DNA of 64,000 nt from the NCBI RefSeq assembly GCF_028736035.1, contig NZ_CP117866.1, positions 10,457,001-10,521,000 of the forward strand, read 5' to 3'. The notes below the pieces were generated by a model. The model made no database searches. It had not been told where the DNA came from and was given only the letters and a program-made list of their open reading frames with translations. This DNA is from Streptomyces sp. T12. Its GTDB lineage: Bacteria > Actinomycetota > Actinomycetes > Streptomycetales > Streptomycetaceae. This document shows, piece after piece, positions 56,713 through 64,000 of the stretch (within the stretch, counting starts at the first letter, position 1; each line of letters starts with the position of its first letter). The position numbers were made by a program, and so were the translations under genes.

Positions 56713-56757
56713 CCTGTGGCCGCGCGGGGCGATCCGCGCGTTCCGTGCGGCCACAGG
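56713..56757. terminator. Bidirectional terminator between convergent genes
   Basis: CCTGTGGCCGC (56713-56723) pairs perfectly with GCGGCCACAGG (56747-56757), and the stem continues inward with further G-C pairs. It fills the 61-base gap between the 2Fe-2S gene (plus) and the lipase gene (minus). Confidence 0.85.
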
Positions 56758-56767
56758 ATCGCGCGCG

Positions 56768-57730
56768 TCAGCAGATGGGGCGCTGGGCGTGGGCCGGGTC
56801 GAGGGCGTTGAGGACGAGGCGCGTGGCCAGGTCGTTGTAGCTGATGTCGACGTGCTCGGTGAACTCGGCCGGGCAGCGGTCCTGGAGCTTGATGTTGGTG
56901 ACGTTCGGGGCGGCGTCGAGATAGGCCGAGATGTACGGGGTGACGACCTCGTCGTACCGGGTGGTGATCACCGTGTAGGTGATGTCCGGGTCGGTCTCGC
57001 CGCCCGCGTTCAAATCCCGGAGGAAGTCCGAGCCGATGAGCTGCTGCTCGCACGCCTTGCAGCTCACACCGAGGAGTTCGTCGCCGCCGGGGAACGCCAG
57101 CGCGAGGAGGCCGAGGCCCGAGAACGTGGTGCCGTGGTTGGACGGGGTCAGGGCGACGAGCTTGTCCACCTCGGCCGCGCCGCCCAAGTTCTTGATGTAG
57201 TAGCGCGGCATCATGCCGCCCTGCGAGTGCCCGACCAGGTCGACCTTCACGGCACCGGTGGCGGCCCGCACCCGGTCGACGAAGTCCGCCAGCTGCCGGG
57301 CCGAGGCGGCCATGTCGCCGGTGCCGAGCAGGGCGCCGGAACTGCCGCCGTGGTTGAGGGCGAAGACGCAGTACCCGGCCTCCTTGAGCAGCGGAGCCAG
57401 CGCAGCCCAGTTGTCGTAGCGGTTCTCCATGGTGCCGTGCACGAGGACGACGGGACGCGGATGCGCGGCGCCGGGGCGGCAGGTGAAGTCGTTGGCGCCG
57501 GTCGGTACGGCCGTGGGGTGGGCGAGGGAGTACGCGAGGGCCGACGGGAAGTCGTTCTGGGGCGGGCCGACCGGATCGGCCGCCGTCACCGGCTCGGCGT
57601 CGCGCGTGTCCGGCGTCGCCTGGGACCGGTCGACGCCGGCCACGCCGAGACAGACGGCCGCGGTGAGCCCGGCCAAGGACGAGGCCAGAAGGCGTCGGCG
57701 CGGGGTGCGCCGGAGTCTGCGGGTGCGCAT
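56768..57730 (-). CDS. Secreted alpha/beta-hydrolase (triacylglycerol lipase/esterase), 320 aa
   Basis: An arginine-rich N-terminus and hydrophobic stretch (LLASSLAGLTAAVCLGVAG) form a signal peptide. The body has the lipase oxyanion motif VVLVHGT and the nucleophile elbow GHSQGG, with an Asp in the TTRYDEVVTP context and a late His in EHVDI completing a plausible triad. Five or six Cys in the mature part (FTCRPG, GVSCKAC, DRCPAE, PIC end) suggest disulfides, common in secreted actinomycete lipases. ATG 57730 is chosen over 57772. It is divergent from a PucR-like regulator across 183 bases that contain a strong palindrome. Confidence 0.88.
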   Translation of the reverse strand: MRTRRLRRTPRRRLLASSLAGLTAAVCLGVAGVDRSQATPDTRDAEPVTAADPVGPPQNDFPSALAYSLAHPTAVPTGANDFTCRPGAAHPRPVVLVHGTMENRYDNWAALAPLLKEAGYCVFALNHGGSSGALLGTGDMAASARQLADFVDRVRAATGAVKVDLVGHSQGGMMPRYYIKNLGGAAEVDKLVALTPSNHGTTFSGLGLLALAFPGGDELLGVSCKACEQQLIGSDFLRDLNAGGETDPDITYTVITTRYDEVVTPYISAYLDAAPNVTNIKLQDRCPAEFTEHVDISYNDLATRLVLNALDPAHAQRPIC

Positions 57731-57865
57731 GAGGGAGTCTCCTCTGCCTGGCTGTCGTGGGGTGCGTGTCACAAGGACGAGACACGGAAGCTACTGGCGC
57801 GTAACGTCGGATCCACACTTGCGTCGCCCGAGGGAGACGTACCAGCGAAGGTGCGAGGGAGAGGG

Positions 57866-57893
57866 GAAAGGTGTCATGGGTGTGACACCTTTC
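57866..57893. promoter_or_regulatory. Perfect 11-bp inverted repeat in the lipase/regulator divergent promoter region
   Basis: GAAAGGTGTCA (57866-57876) and TGACACCTTTC (57883-57893) flank a 6-base centre, 21 bases before the regulator's ATG. A symmetrical site this strong between a regulator and its divergent neighbour is probably the regulator's own operator, or a hairpin in its leader. Confidence 0.7.
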
Positions 57894-57913
57894 TGGGAGG
57901 GGGAGTCACCGCG

Positions 57914-59167
57914 ATGGCGTCGCAGGCAGAGACGTTCACACGTCACCCCTGGCACGAACTGCCCCCGGCGCTGGCCGCGTTGATCCGCTCCAGGGTCGAC
58001 AGCATCGTCACCGACATGACCCAGGCCATCCGCGACGAGGTGCCCGGCTACCGCCGCTCGCTCGACTCCGCCGTCGGCCGCGACCTGACCGAGTCGATCC
58101 GCCGGGCCGTGCGGCAGTTCACCGAGCTGACCGAGCACCCCGACAGCCCGCAGGACCATCACATCCGGCACTTCCGGCACCTGGGCCGTGTCGAGTTCCT
58201 CAACGGCCGTACGACGGACGGTCTCCAGGCCGCCTTCCGGGTCGGAGCGCGGGTGGGCAGTCGGCGGTACGCCGAGATCGTGCAGGAGGCGTCGCTGCCG
58301 CCCGAGACCGTCCTGACGCTGCACGAAGCCGTGCTGATCCACATCAACGCACTGTCGAACGAGGCGGTGAAAGGCTTCCTGGCCGCACAGTTGCGCTCGG
58401 AGGGCGAGGTGAAGCGTGCCCGCCGGACTCTGGTGGAGCGGCTGTTGGAGCAGCCGAGAGGGCAGGAGCGCGCACCGCTGGGACCGTTGGGACCGTTGGG
58501 ACCGTTGGCCGAGCGTGCCCGCTGGGCGCTGCCGGGTGCCGTCGCGTGTGTGGTGGTGCGGTCGGCGGGGCGTTTCTCCGTGCCCGGCGCGGACAGCGAA
58601 CTGCTCTCCGTCAACCGGGGGAGTGACCTCGTCCTGATCGTGCCCGAGCCGGCGACGAGCGGCCTGATCGAACGGGTGCGGGGCGCCGCCCGGGGCCGTG
58701 TCGCCGTCGTCGGCCCGGCCGTGCCCACCGATGAGGCCTGGCTGTCCCTGCAGTGCGCCCGGCTCGCCCTCGACCGTCGTGCGGAACTGCCCACCGAACC
58801 GGGCGACGACGGGGCTTTCCTGCACGTCGACGACGAACTGGCGGACCTGCACCTGCTCCGGGGCGCCCCCATCGGGCAGTTGCTCGGTCGGCGGGTGCTG
58901 GGCGTCTTCGCGGACCTGCCCCGGGGAAGGGCAGACCGGCTCGCCGAGACCCTGGACGCCCTGCTGATGTCCTGGGGACGTACGGCTCCCGAGGTGGCGC
59001 AGGCGCTGGGCATTCATCCGCAGACGGCCCGCAAGCGACTGCGCCGCCTGGAGGCGCTGTTCGGCGACCGGCTCGGGGACCCGCGCTTCCGGTTCGAGGC
59101 CCTGCTGGCACTGCACACCCAGGCGCTGAGACCCGGCGCCGGCCCGGGGGGCACCGCGGGCCTGTGA
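57914..59167 (+). CDS. PucR-like helix-turn-helix transcriptional regulator, 417 aa
   Basis: The C-terminal 60 residues have the PucR-type helix-turn-helix: TLDALLMSWGRTAPEVAQALGIHPQT in outline, then ARKRLRRLEALFGD. The N-terminal 180 residues are helical with no recognised ligand domain, typical of the actinobacterial CdaR/PucR relatives. A GPL-GPL-GPL triplet (9-base tandem repeat at 58481-58510) marks the hinge. ATG 57914 is preceded by GGGAGGGGG. It is divergent from the lipase gene and probably controls it. Confidence 0.85.
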   Translation: MASQAETFTRHPWHELPPALAALIRSRVDSIVTDMTQAIRDEVPGYRRSLDSAVGRDLTESIRRAVRQFTELTEHPDSPQDHHIRHFRHLGRVEFLNGRTTDGLQAAFRVGARVGSRRYAEIVQEASLPPETVLTLHEAVLIHINALSNEAVKGFLAAQLRSEGEVKRARRTLVERLLEQPRGQERAPLGPLGPLGPLAERARWALPGAVACVVVRSAGRFSVPGADSELLSVNRGSDLVLIVPEPATSGLIERVRGAARGRVAVVGPAVPTDEAWLSLQCARLALDRRAELPTEPGDDGAFLHVDDELADLHLLRGAPIGQLLGRRVLGVFADLPRGRADRLAETLDALLMSWGRTAPEVAQALGIHPQTARKRLRRLEALFGDRLGDPRFRFEALLALHTQALRPGAGPGGTAGL

Positions 59168-59262
59168 CCGGCGACGCGCGGGCGCGCTGAAGGGTTCGGC
59201 CCAGGCGCGCAGAAGGGTACGGCCGCCGGGCCGGGGTGCCGCCGAGGTGGCCGCCGGGCTCT

Positions 59263-59291
59263 ACTCCCCCCGGCGACGATGACCGGGGAGT
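59263..59291. terminator. Hairpin between convergent PucR-like and LysR-type genes
   Basis: ACTCCCC (59263-59269) pairs with GGGGAGT (59285-59291) around a 15-base loop that itself contains CCGG/CCGG. It sits in the 123-base convergent gap and ends at the LysR stop codon. Confidence 0.55.
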
Positions 59292-60262
59292 CACCGGTCG
59301 CGGAGCGTCTCCAGCAGGTGGTCGCGGACCAGGGCGACATGCGGGTTGCCGGACGAGCCCGGGCGCTGGACGAGGAAGCCGGTGTTGATGGGCGGATCGT
59401 CCGGGTCGTGCAGCAGGACCAGCGCGCCCGAGGCCAGCTCGGCGGTGCACAGGTAGCGGGGGAGCACGCTGAACCCCGTGCCGCCCGCCACCGCGGCCTT
59501 GACCGCGTTCAGGTCGGGCATGGTGACCGCCGGGTGCCGCACCAGGCGCCTGCCGAAGGCATGACGCCAGTATCGGCGCACGATCGGCACGTCCTCGGCG
59601 TAGGCGATCAGCGGCACGCCGTGCAGCGCGGCGGGCCCGTCCGCCGCGATCCGCGCCGGTCCGCCGATGCGCTCCGCCCAGGCGGGAGCCGCGACCAGCA
59701 CGAACTCCTCGTCCGTCATCGGGATGGAGGCCAGGGTGCGACCGCGGGGCCGGTAGGTCGAGAGCACCAGGTCGTAGCGGCCCGCCCGCAGCTCCTCCAG
59801 GAGCGGCTCGGTCAGGCCGGGGGTGATGCGCAGCCGTACGCCCTTGTCGACCAGGGGTGTGAGGGCGGGCATGACGCGGTGGGTCAGCAGCTCGGCCGGA
59901 CCGGCGAGATGCACCGGCTCCGGCTGGTGGACGTCGGGGGAACCGCCCGGCCCCGTGACGGTGGCGAGGGCGTCCAGCGGCTCGACGATCCGGGAGGCGA
60001 GCTCGTCCGCGTAGGGAGCCGGGGTGACGCCGCGCGCCAGACGCTGGAACAGTTCCCGGTCCAGCTGCCGCTCCAGCGTGCGGATCTGTGTGGTGACCGT
60101 CGGCTGGGACAGGCCCAGCAGACGGGCGGCGGCGGTGAAGGAGCCGGTGCGGTACACGGCCAGGAACGTGCGCAACAGGTTCAGGTCCACTTGCGCCACG
60201 CCGCTGGGCTGGACGCTCTCCGCCTCCCCACGGGAATCGTTATTGGAATCCTTATGTCTCAT
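59291..60262 (-). CDS. LysR-family transcriptional regulator, 323 aa
   Basis: The N-terminal winged helix is typical: VDLNLLRTFLAVYRTGSFTAA, then LGLSQPTVTTQIRTLERQL and LFQRLARG. A periplasmic-binding-protein-like effector domain follows (RLRITPGLTEPLLEELRAGRYDLVLST). ATG 60262 is preferred to the TTG at 60286 because the TTG lies on the palindromic operator. The ribosome site is weak for either. It is divergent from the DJ-1/PfpI gene, which is its likely target. Confidence 0.92.
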   Translation of the reverse strand: MRHKDSNNDSRGEAESVQPSGVAQVDLNLLRTFLAVYRTGSFTAAARLLGLSQPTVTTQIRTLERQLDRELFQRLARGVTPAPYADELASRIVEPLDALATVTGPGGSPDVHQPEPVHLAGPAELLTHRVMPALTPLVDKGVRLRITPGLTEPLLEELRAGRYDLVLSTYRPRGRTLASIPMTDEEFVLVAAPAWAERIGGPARIAADGPAALHGVPLIAYAEDVPIVRRYWRHAFGRRLVRHPAVTMPDLNAVKAAVAGGTGFSVLPRYLCTAELASGALVLLHDPDDPPINTGFLVQRPGSSGNPHVALVRDHLLETLRDR

Positions 60263-60287
60263 ATGCGTGAGCCTATTGGATTCCAAT
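60242..60287. promoter_or_regulatory. LysR-type operator region
   Basis: ATTGGATTCCAAT (60275-60287) is a 13-base palindrome with a T-N11-A layout. ATTGGAATCC at 60242-60251 is the exact reverse complement of the GGATTCCAAT half at 60278-60287, giving a second half-site. The pair lies between the LysR and DJ-1 starts, as expected for recognition and activation sites. Confidence 0.8.
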
Positions 60288-60345
60288 GGCAGGACATGCG
60301 TACGGTCGGGGCAACGACGTACTGATCCTCTCGAGAGAGCACCCC

Positions 60346-61041
60346 ATGTCGAAGATCCTGTTCGTGATGACCGGCGCCGACCACTGGACGCTGGCCGACG
60401 GCACCAAGCACCCCACCGGCTTCTGGGCCGAGGAGGCGGCAGCCCCGTACGAGGCGTTCAAGGCCGCAGGCCACGAGGTCGTCGTGGCCTCGCCGGGCGG
60501 CGTCGTACCCCCCGTCGACCAGGGCAGCCTCGCGGCCGAGGTCAACGGCGGTCAGGAGAACGCCGACCGGGTCGCCGCCGTACTCGCCGCGATGACGGAG
60601 CTGCGGGAGCCGATCCGGCTGGAGGACGTGAACCTCGACGACTACGCCGCCGTGTTCTACCCCGGCGGTCACGGCCCGATGGAGGACCTGGCGGTCGACG
60701 CCGACTCCGGCAAGCTGCTGACCCTCGCCCTGGAGTCCGGCAAGCCGCTGGGCGTCGTCTGCCACGCCCCGGCCGCGCTGCTCGCCGCCGCCAAGGGCGA
60801 CGGCACCAACACCTTCGCCGGCTACCGGGTGGCCGCGTTCACCAACACCGAGGAGACCCAGGCCGGCCTCGCCGACAAGGCCAAGTGGCTGCTGCAGGAC
60901 CGGCTCACCGAGGCCGGCGTGCAGGTCCAGGTGGGCGAGCCGTGGGTCCCGAACGTCGTCGTCGACCGCAACCTGGTCACCGGCCAGAACCCCGCCTCCT
61001 CCGCCCCGCTCGCCGTCGAACTGCTGAAGAAGCTGGGCTGA
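60346..61041 (+). CDS. DJ-1/PfpI (type 1 glutamine amidotransferase-like) family protein, 231 aa
   Basis: The nucleophile elbow GVVCHAPAALL places the active-site Cys at residue 139 with His 140 next to it. The family Glu is in TGFWAEEAAAPYEAF, and GGHGPMEDL supplies the oxyanion loop. The FWAEE context and 231-residue length fit the Hsp31-like group with glyoxalase III (methylglyoxal hydratase) or chaperone activity rather than an intracellular protease. GAGAGAG precedes the ATG. It is divergent from the LysR regulator and overlies its operator, so it is probably induced by stress or by carbonyl compounds; this is inferred. Confidence 0.9.
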   Translation: MSKILFVMTGADHWTLADGTKHPTGFWAEEAAAPYEAFKAAGHEVVVASPGGVVPPVDQGSLAAEVNGGQENADRVAAVLAAMTELREPIRLEDVNLDDYAAVFYPGGHGPMEDLAVDADSGKLLTLALESGKPLGVVCHAPAALLAAAKGDGTNTFAGYRVAAFTNTEETQAGLADKAKWLLQDRLTEAGVQVQVGEPWVPNVVVDRNLVTGQNPASSAPLAVELLKKLG

Positions 61042-61120
61042 GCCCGGGTACCCACCGGCTCGGCGACCGCTGATCGGCCTCCGTCTTCCCCGGCGGAGTG
61101 AGCGGTGCGACGATGCCGGG

Positions 61121-62623
61121 GTGATCACATCCCCGGACCCACTCGACGACCACTCCCCGGGCCGAAAGCTCCAGGTGGAGACCCACGGCCTCGACGTGAT
61201 CGCCGACGCCGAACGCAAAGGCACCCCCCGCACCCTGTTCTGGCCCTGGTTCGGGGCCAACGTGTCCATCCTGGGCCTGAGTTACGGTGCCTTCGCGCTC
61301 GGCTTCGGGATCTCGTTCTGGCAGGCGCTGGTCGCCGGAGTCGTCGGGATCGTCTTCTCGTTCCTGCTGTGCGGGTTCGTCGCCGTCGCCGGAAAGCGCG
61401 GCTCCGCGCCGACGATGGTGCTCGGCCGCGCCGCCTACGGTGTGCGCGGCAACCGCCTGCCGTCGGTGATCTCCTGGGTCCTCACCGTCGGCTGGGAGAC
61501 CGTGCTGTGCGCCTTGGCCACCATGGCCACCGCGACCGTGTTCGGCCGGCTCGGCTGGGGCGGCGGCACCGAGACCAAGGCGATCGCCCTCGTCCTGGTC
61601 GGAGTGTTGACCGTCGTCGTCGGTGTCATGGGATTCGATCTGATCATGCGGCTGCAGACCGTGATCACCGTGGTCACGGGCGTGCTCACCGTCGTGTACG
61701 TCGCCCTCGTCGCCGACCACGTCCACTGGTCCGCCGTCAGCGCCGTACCGGCGGGCTCCGCCCAGGAGTTCATCGGCGCACTCGTCTTCATGATGACCGG
61801 GTTCGGCCTCGGCTGGGTGAACGCGGCCGCCGACTACTCCCGTTATCTGCCGCGCACCGCGTCGAGCCGGGGTGTGATCGGCTGGACCGCGTTCGGCGCG
61901 TCACTGGCGCCGCTGGTCCTGCTGGTCTTCGGCCTCCTGCTGGCCGGCTCCTCCGGCGAACTCAGCGCGGCCGTCGCCGCGGACCCCATCGGCGCGCTGA
62001 CGACGATCCTGCCGACCTGGTTCCTGGTCCCGTTCGCCGTCGTCGCCGTCCTCGGCCTCGTCGGCGGCGCGGTCCTCGACATCTACTCCTCCGGACTCGC
62101 CCTGCTCTCGGCGGGCCTGCGCGTGCCCCGCTACGTCGCCGCGCTGGTCGACGGCGTACTGATGATCGCGGGCTCGATCTACATCGTGTTCGTCGCCGAC
62201 GACTTCCTCGGCCCGTTCATGGGCTTCCTCACCACCCTCGGCGTTCCCATCGCTGCCTGGTGCGGCATCATGCTCGCCGACCTGACCCTGCGCCGCGGCG
62301 ACTACGACGAGCCCGACCTCTACCGCCCGACCGGCCGCTACGGCGACGTACCGCTCACCCCGCTGCTCCTGACCCTCGGCGCCACCGCCCTCGGCTGGGG
62401 CCTGGTCACCAATTCGGCGGCGGACTGGCTGGAGTGGCAGGGCTATCTGCTCGGCCCACTGGGCCTCGGCGGAAGGTCCGGCGCCTGGGCCTACGCCAAC
62501 CTCGGAGTCCTGGCGGCCCTCGCGCTCGGCTTCCTCGGCACGCTGGTGCTGCGGCGCGGACGCGTCCGGGAACAGGAGGCGCAGGCGCCGAGCCCGGCGG
62601 CGGACGAGGGCGCGACCGTATGA
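61121..62623 (+). CDS. NCS1-family purine/cytosine permease, 500 aa
   Basis: About twelve membrane helices are visible, beginning LFWPWFGANVSILGLSYG, which matches the first helix region of the nucleobase:cation symporter-1 family. GRAAYGVRGNRLPS and the mid-protein MTGFGLGWVNAAADYSRYLP carry the conserved Asn and Asp-Tyr-Ser-Arg of cytosine permease-type members. The substrate could be cytosine, a purine or an allantoin-like compound. The start is GTG 61121 with a poor ribosome site. Its stop overlaps the next start (ATGA), so the next two genes are in the same operon. Confidence 0.92.
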   Translation: MITSPDPLDDHSPGRKLQVETHGLDVIADAERKGTPRTLFWPWFGANVSILGLSYGAFALGFGISFWQALVAGVVGIVFSFLLCGFVAVAGKRGSAPTMVLGRAAYGVRGNRLPSVISWVLTVGWETVLCALATMATATVFGRLGWGGGTETKAIALVLVGVLTVVVGVMGFDLIMRLQTVITVVTGVLTVVYVALVADHVHWSAVSAVPAGSAQEFIGALVFMMTGFGLGWVNAAADYSRYLPRTASSRGVIGWTAFGASLAPLVLLVFGLLLAGSSGELSAAVAADPIGALTTILPTWFLVPFAVVAVLGLVGGAVLDIYSSGLALLSAGLRVPRYVAALVDGVLMIAGSIYIVFVADDFLGPFMGFLTTLGVPIAAWCGIMLADLTLRRGDYDEPDLYRPTGRYGDVPLTPLLLTLGATALGWGLVTNSAADWLEWQGYLLGPLGLGGRSGAWAYANLGVLAALALGFLGTLVLRRGRVREQEAQAPSPAADEGATV

Positions 62624-63168
62624 CCACCGGGTGGCTCGCCGTCATCGACATGCAGCGCGTCTTCGCCGACCCCGACAGCCCATGGGCCTCCCCGAGATTC
62701 GCCGAAGCGGCGGCAGGCGTACGGCGCCTGCTGCCGGCCTTCGGGGACCGGGTCACGTTCACCCGTTTCGTGGCACCCGGCGAACCGGAAGGCGCATGGC
62801 GGGCGTATTACGAGCAGAACTCCTTCGCCCTGCAGCCTCCGCAGGCCCAACTCTGGCAGCTGACGGACGAGTTCGTGGATCAGGCACAGCACGTACTGGA
62901 CGCCACCACCTTCGGCAAATGGACCCCGGAACTGGCCCGACGCACCACCTCGGAGGGCCGCCTGGTCCTGGCCGGTGTCAGCACCGACTGCTGCGTCCTG
63001 TCGACCGCCCTGGCGGCCGCCGACGCGGGTGTCGAGGTGCTGGTCGTCGCCGACGCCTGCGCGGGCGCGGACGACGACACGCACGCCAAGGCGTTGCAGG
63101 TGCTGGACCTGTACCGGCCGTTGATCCGGGTGACGACGGTCGCCGAGCTGCTGGAGGGGACGACGTGA
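62620..63168 (+). CDS. Isochorismatase-fold cysteine hydrolase, 182 aa
   Basis: All three catalytic residues of the family are present: D10 in AVIDMQRVF, K100 in TTFGKW and C125 in GVSTDCCVLST. Related enzymes hydrolyse nicotinamide, N-carbamoyl compounds, biuret or ureidoacrylate. Downstream of a nucleobase permease, an amidase for a pyrimidine or purine breakdown product is plausible but unproven. It overlaps the permease stop (ATGA), and its own stop overlaps the peptidase E start (GTGA). Confidence 0.93.
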   Translation: MTTGWLAVIDMQRVFADPDSPWASPRFAEAAAGVRRLLPAFGDRVTFTRFVAPGEPEGAWRAYYEQNSFALQPPQAQLWQLTDEFVDQAQHVLDATTFGKWTPELARRTTSEGRLVLAGVSTDCCVLSTALAAADAGVEVLVVADACAGADDDTHAKALQVLDLYRPLIRVTTVAELLEGTT

Positions 63169-63872
63169 GCCACCCGCATCGGCTGGCCCTCCTCGGTGGA
63201 GGTTTCTCCACCGACGAGGACGGCCTGCTGGACGACTGGGTGCTGGGGCATGCGCGTACACCGCGCCCCAAGGTCTGCTTCCTGCCCACCGCCAGCGGTG
63301 ACGCCCCCGCGTACATCGAGAAGTTCCTCGCCGCGTTCCGCCACCGGCCGAACTGCGAGCCCTCCGTCCTGCGGCTGTTCGACAGGAGGCTCGACGACGA
63401 CGCGCTGCGGGCGTTCGTGCTCGCTCAGGACGTCGTCTACGTGGGCGGCGGCAACACCGCCAACCTCCTCGCTGTGTGGCGCGCGCACGGCGTGGACCGC
63501 GTGCTGCGGGAGGCCTACGACCGGGGAACCTTGATGTGCGGTATCAGCGCAGGTGCCAACTGCTGGGCCGAGAGCTCGCACACCGACTCCTTCGGCCCGC
63601 TCACCTTCCTGCCGGACGGCCTGGGCCTGCTACCGGGTTCGGTGTGCCCGCACTACGACAGCGAATCCGGGCGCCGCCCTTCCTACCGGACCGCCGTGGC
63701 GACGGGCGCCCTGCCCGCCGGATGGGCCCTCGATGACGGCACCGGCGCCCTCTTCACGGACGGCCGGCTCACGGAGACCGTGTCCCGGGCTCCGGGCGCG
63801 TCCGTGTACCGGGTGTCGGACGGGGGCGGTGAAGCCGAGGAGCGAGCGCTTCCGTGCCGGGCCCTGCCTTGA
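63165..63872 (+). CDS. Peptidase E-like serine hydrolase (family S51), 235 aa
   Basis: The nucleophile S128 lies in MCGISAGANCW, the S51 elbow, with the preceding VVYVGGGNTANLL strand-turn and a downstream CPHYDSES segment carrying His and Asp. Peptidase E cleaves dipeptides beginning with Asp, and relatives act on cyanophycin-derived beta-Asp-Arg. It overlaps the upstream hydrolase (GTGA), so the three genes form one operon. The N-terminus LALLGGGFS is typical of the family. Confidence 0.9.
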   Translation: MSHPHRLALLGGGFSTDEDGLLDDWVLGHARTPRPKVCFLPTASGDAPAYIEKFLAAFRHRPNCEPSVLRLFDRRLDDDALRAFVLAQDVVYVGGGNTANLLAVWRAHGVDRVLREAYDRGTLMCGISAGANCWAESSHTDSFGPLTFLPDGLGLLPGSVCPHYDSESGRRPSYRTAVATGALPAGWALDDGTGALFTDGRLTETVSRAPGASVYRVSDGGGEAEERALPCRALP

Positions 63873-63908
63873 ATCTCGGCTCGGACATCACGGCTCGGAC
63901 ATCACGGC
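63873..63908. repeat. Short tandem repeat at the operon end
   Basis: CGGCTCGGACATCA is repeated in tandem, with a third partial copy running into the end of the next gene. It occupies the convergent gap of 36 bases. No stem-loop is obvious. Confidence 0.5.
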
Positions 63909-64000
63909 TCAGAGGTCTCGGATTCGAGTGACTTCCGGGTCGCCGTGCCGTACACGCCGGACTCGTCGCCGAGGATGACGCGGGTGAGCTGGTACGTGCG
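63909..64000 (-). CDS. C-terminus of a second peptidoglycan-binding protein (cut by the right edge)
   Basis: The last 29 or so residues before TGA at 63909 read as YQLTRVILGDESGVYGTAT and then RKSLESETSEP. They align almost position for position with the end of the frameshifted gene at 52798, including the GVYG-x-ATR motif of the peptidoglycan-binding_1 fold. Same strand, about 11.1 kb apart. The Cys near the end of the first copy is Ser here. Confidence 0.85.
   Translation of the reverse strand, partial: HVPAHPRHPRRRVRRVRHGDPEVTRIRDL

Noticed and set aside
1..64000. tRNA, rRNA, transposase or integrase genes
   Set aside because: I saw no cloverleaf, rRNA segment, recombinase motif or insertion-sequence ends anywhere in the window.

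Overview
The window is chromosomal DNA from a high-GC actinomycete, almost certainly a Streptomyces or close relative. The bases for this are strong G/C bias at third codon positions, long antisense 'shadow' frames, a type VII secretion system (T7SS) of the actinobacterial Ecc type, and Streptomyces-like regulators (PucR, LuxR and LysR types).

Left four-fifths (1-51582, all on the minus strand, read right to left): one T7SS locus. The order of transcription is: LuxR-type regulator (51582), eccC (50861), eccD (46750), eccB (45333), a 1187-residue protein with a low-complexity middle and an ADP-ribosyltransferase-like C-terminus (43988), a beta-helix/AAA+ fusion of the EccA/CbxX type (40428), two WXG100 proteins (36955 and 36552), a 177-residue helical substrate candidate (36262), an 1887-residue repeat-rich protein with a WXG100-like head (35628), a YbaB/EbfC protein (29730), a second WXG100-like protein with a perfect Shine-Dalgarno (29189) and finally a giant gene. 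EccE and the mycosin protease MycP are not in the window.

The giant gene starts at 28756 and stays open in one frame to the left edge, at least 9,585 codons. It begins with a helical WXG100/CpnT-like head. A coiled-coil region follows, then a pertussis/Scabin-type ADP-ribosyltransferase core with R, STS and ExE motifs, a metzincin-like protease core (HExxHxxGxxD plus a Met-turn) and an OmpA-like domain. Next come two copies of a bipartite basic motif and thousands of residues of duplicated beta-rich modules. I saw no cysteine codon in it. My reading is that the T7SS exports this protein, or displays it at the surface, as a multidomain effector or adhesin. This is the system most worth following up.

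Between 51583 and 52797 is a gene-free, less GC-rich stretch.

Right fifth (52798-64000): ordinary accessory genes. They are a membrane-anchored peptidoglycan-binding protein interrupted by a frameshift at a run of eight C; a Tat-exported molybdenum hydroxylase with its 2Fe-2S subunit; a secreted lipase divergent from a PucR-like regulator; a LysR regulator divergent from a DJ-1/PfpI protein; and a tightly overlapping trio (NCS1 permease, isochorismatase-fold hydrolase, peptidase E). At the right edge lies the end of a second peptidoglycan-binding protein, paralogous to the frameshifted one and in the same orientation.
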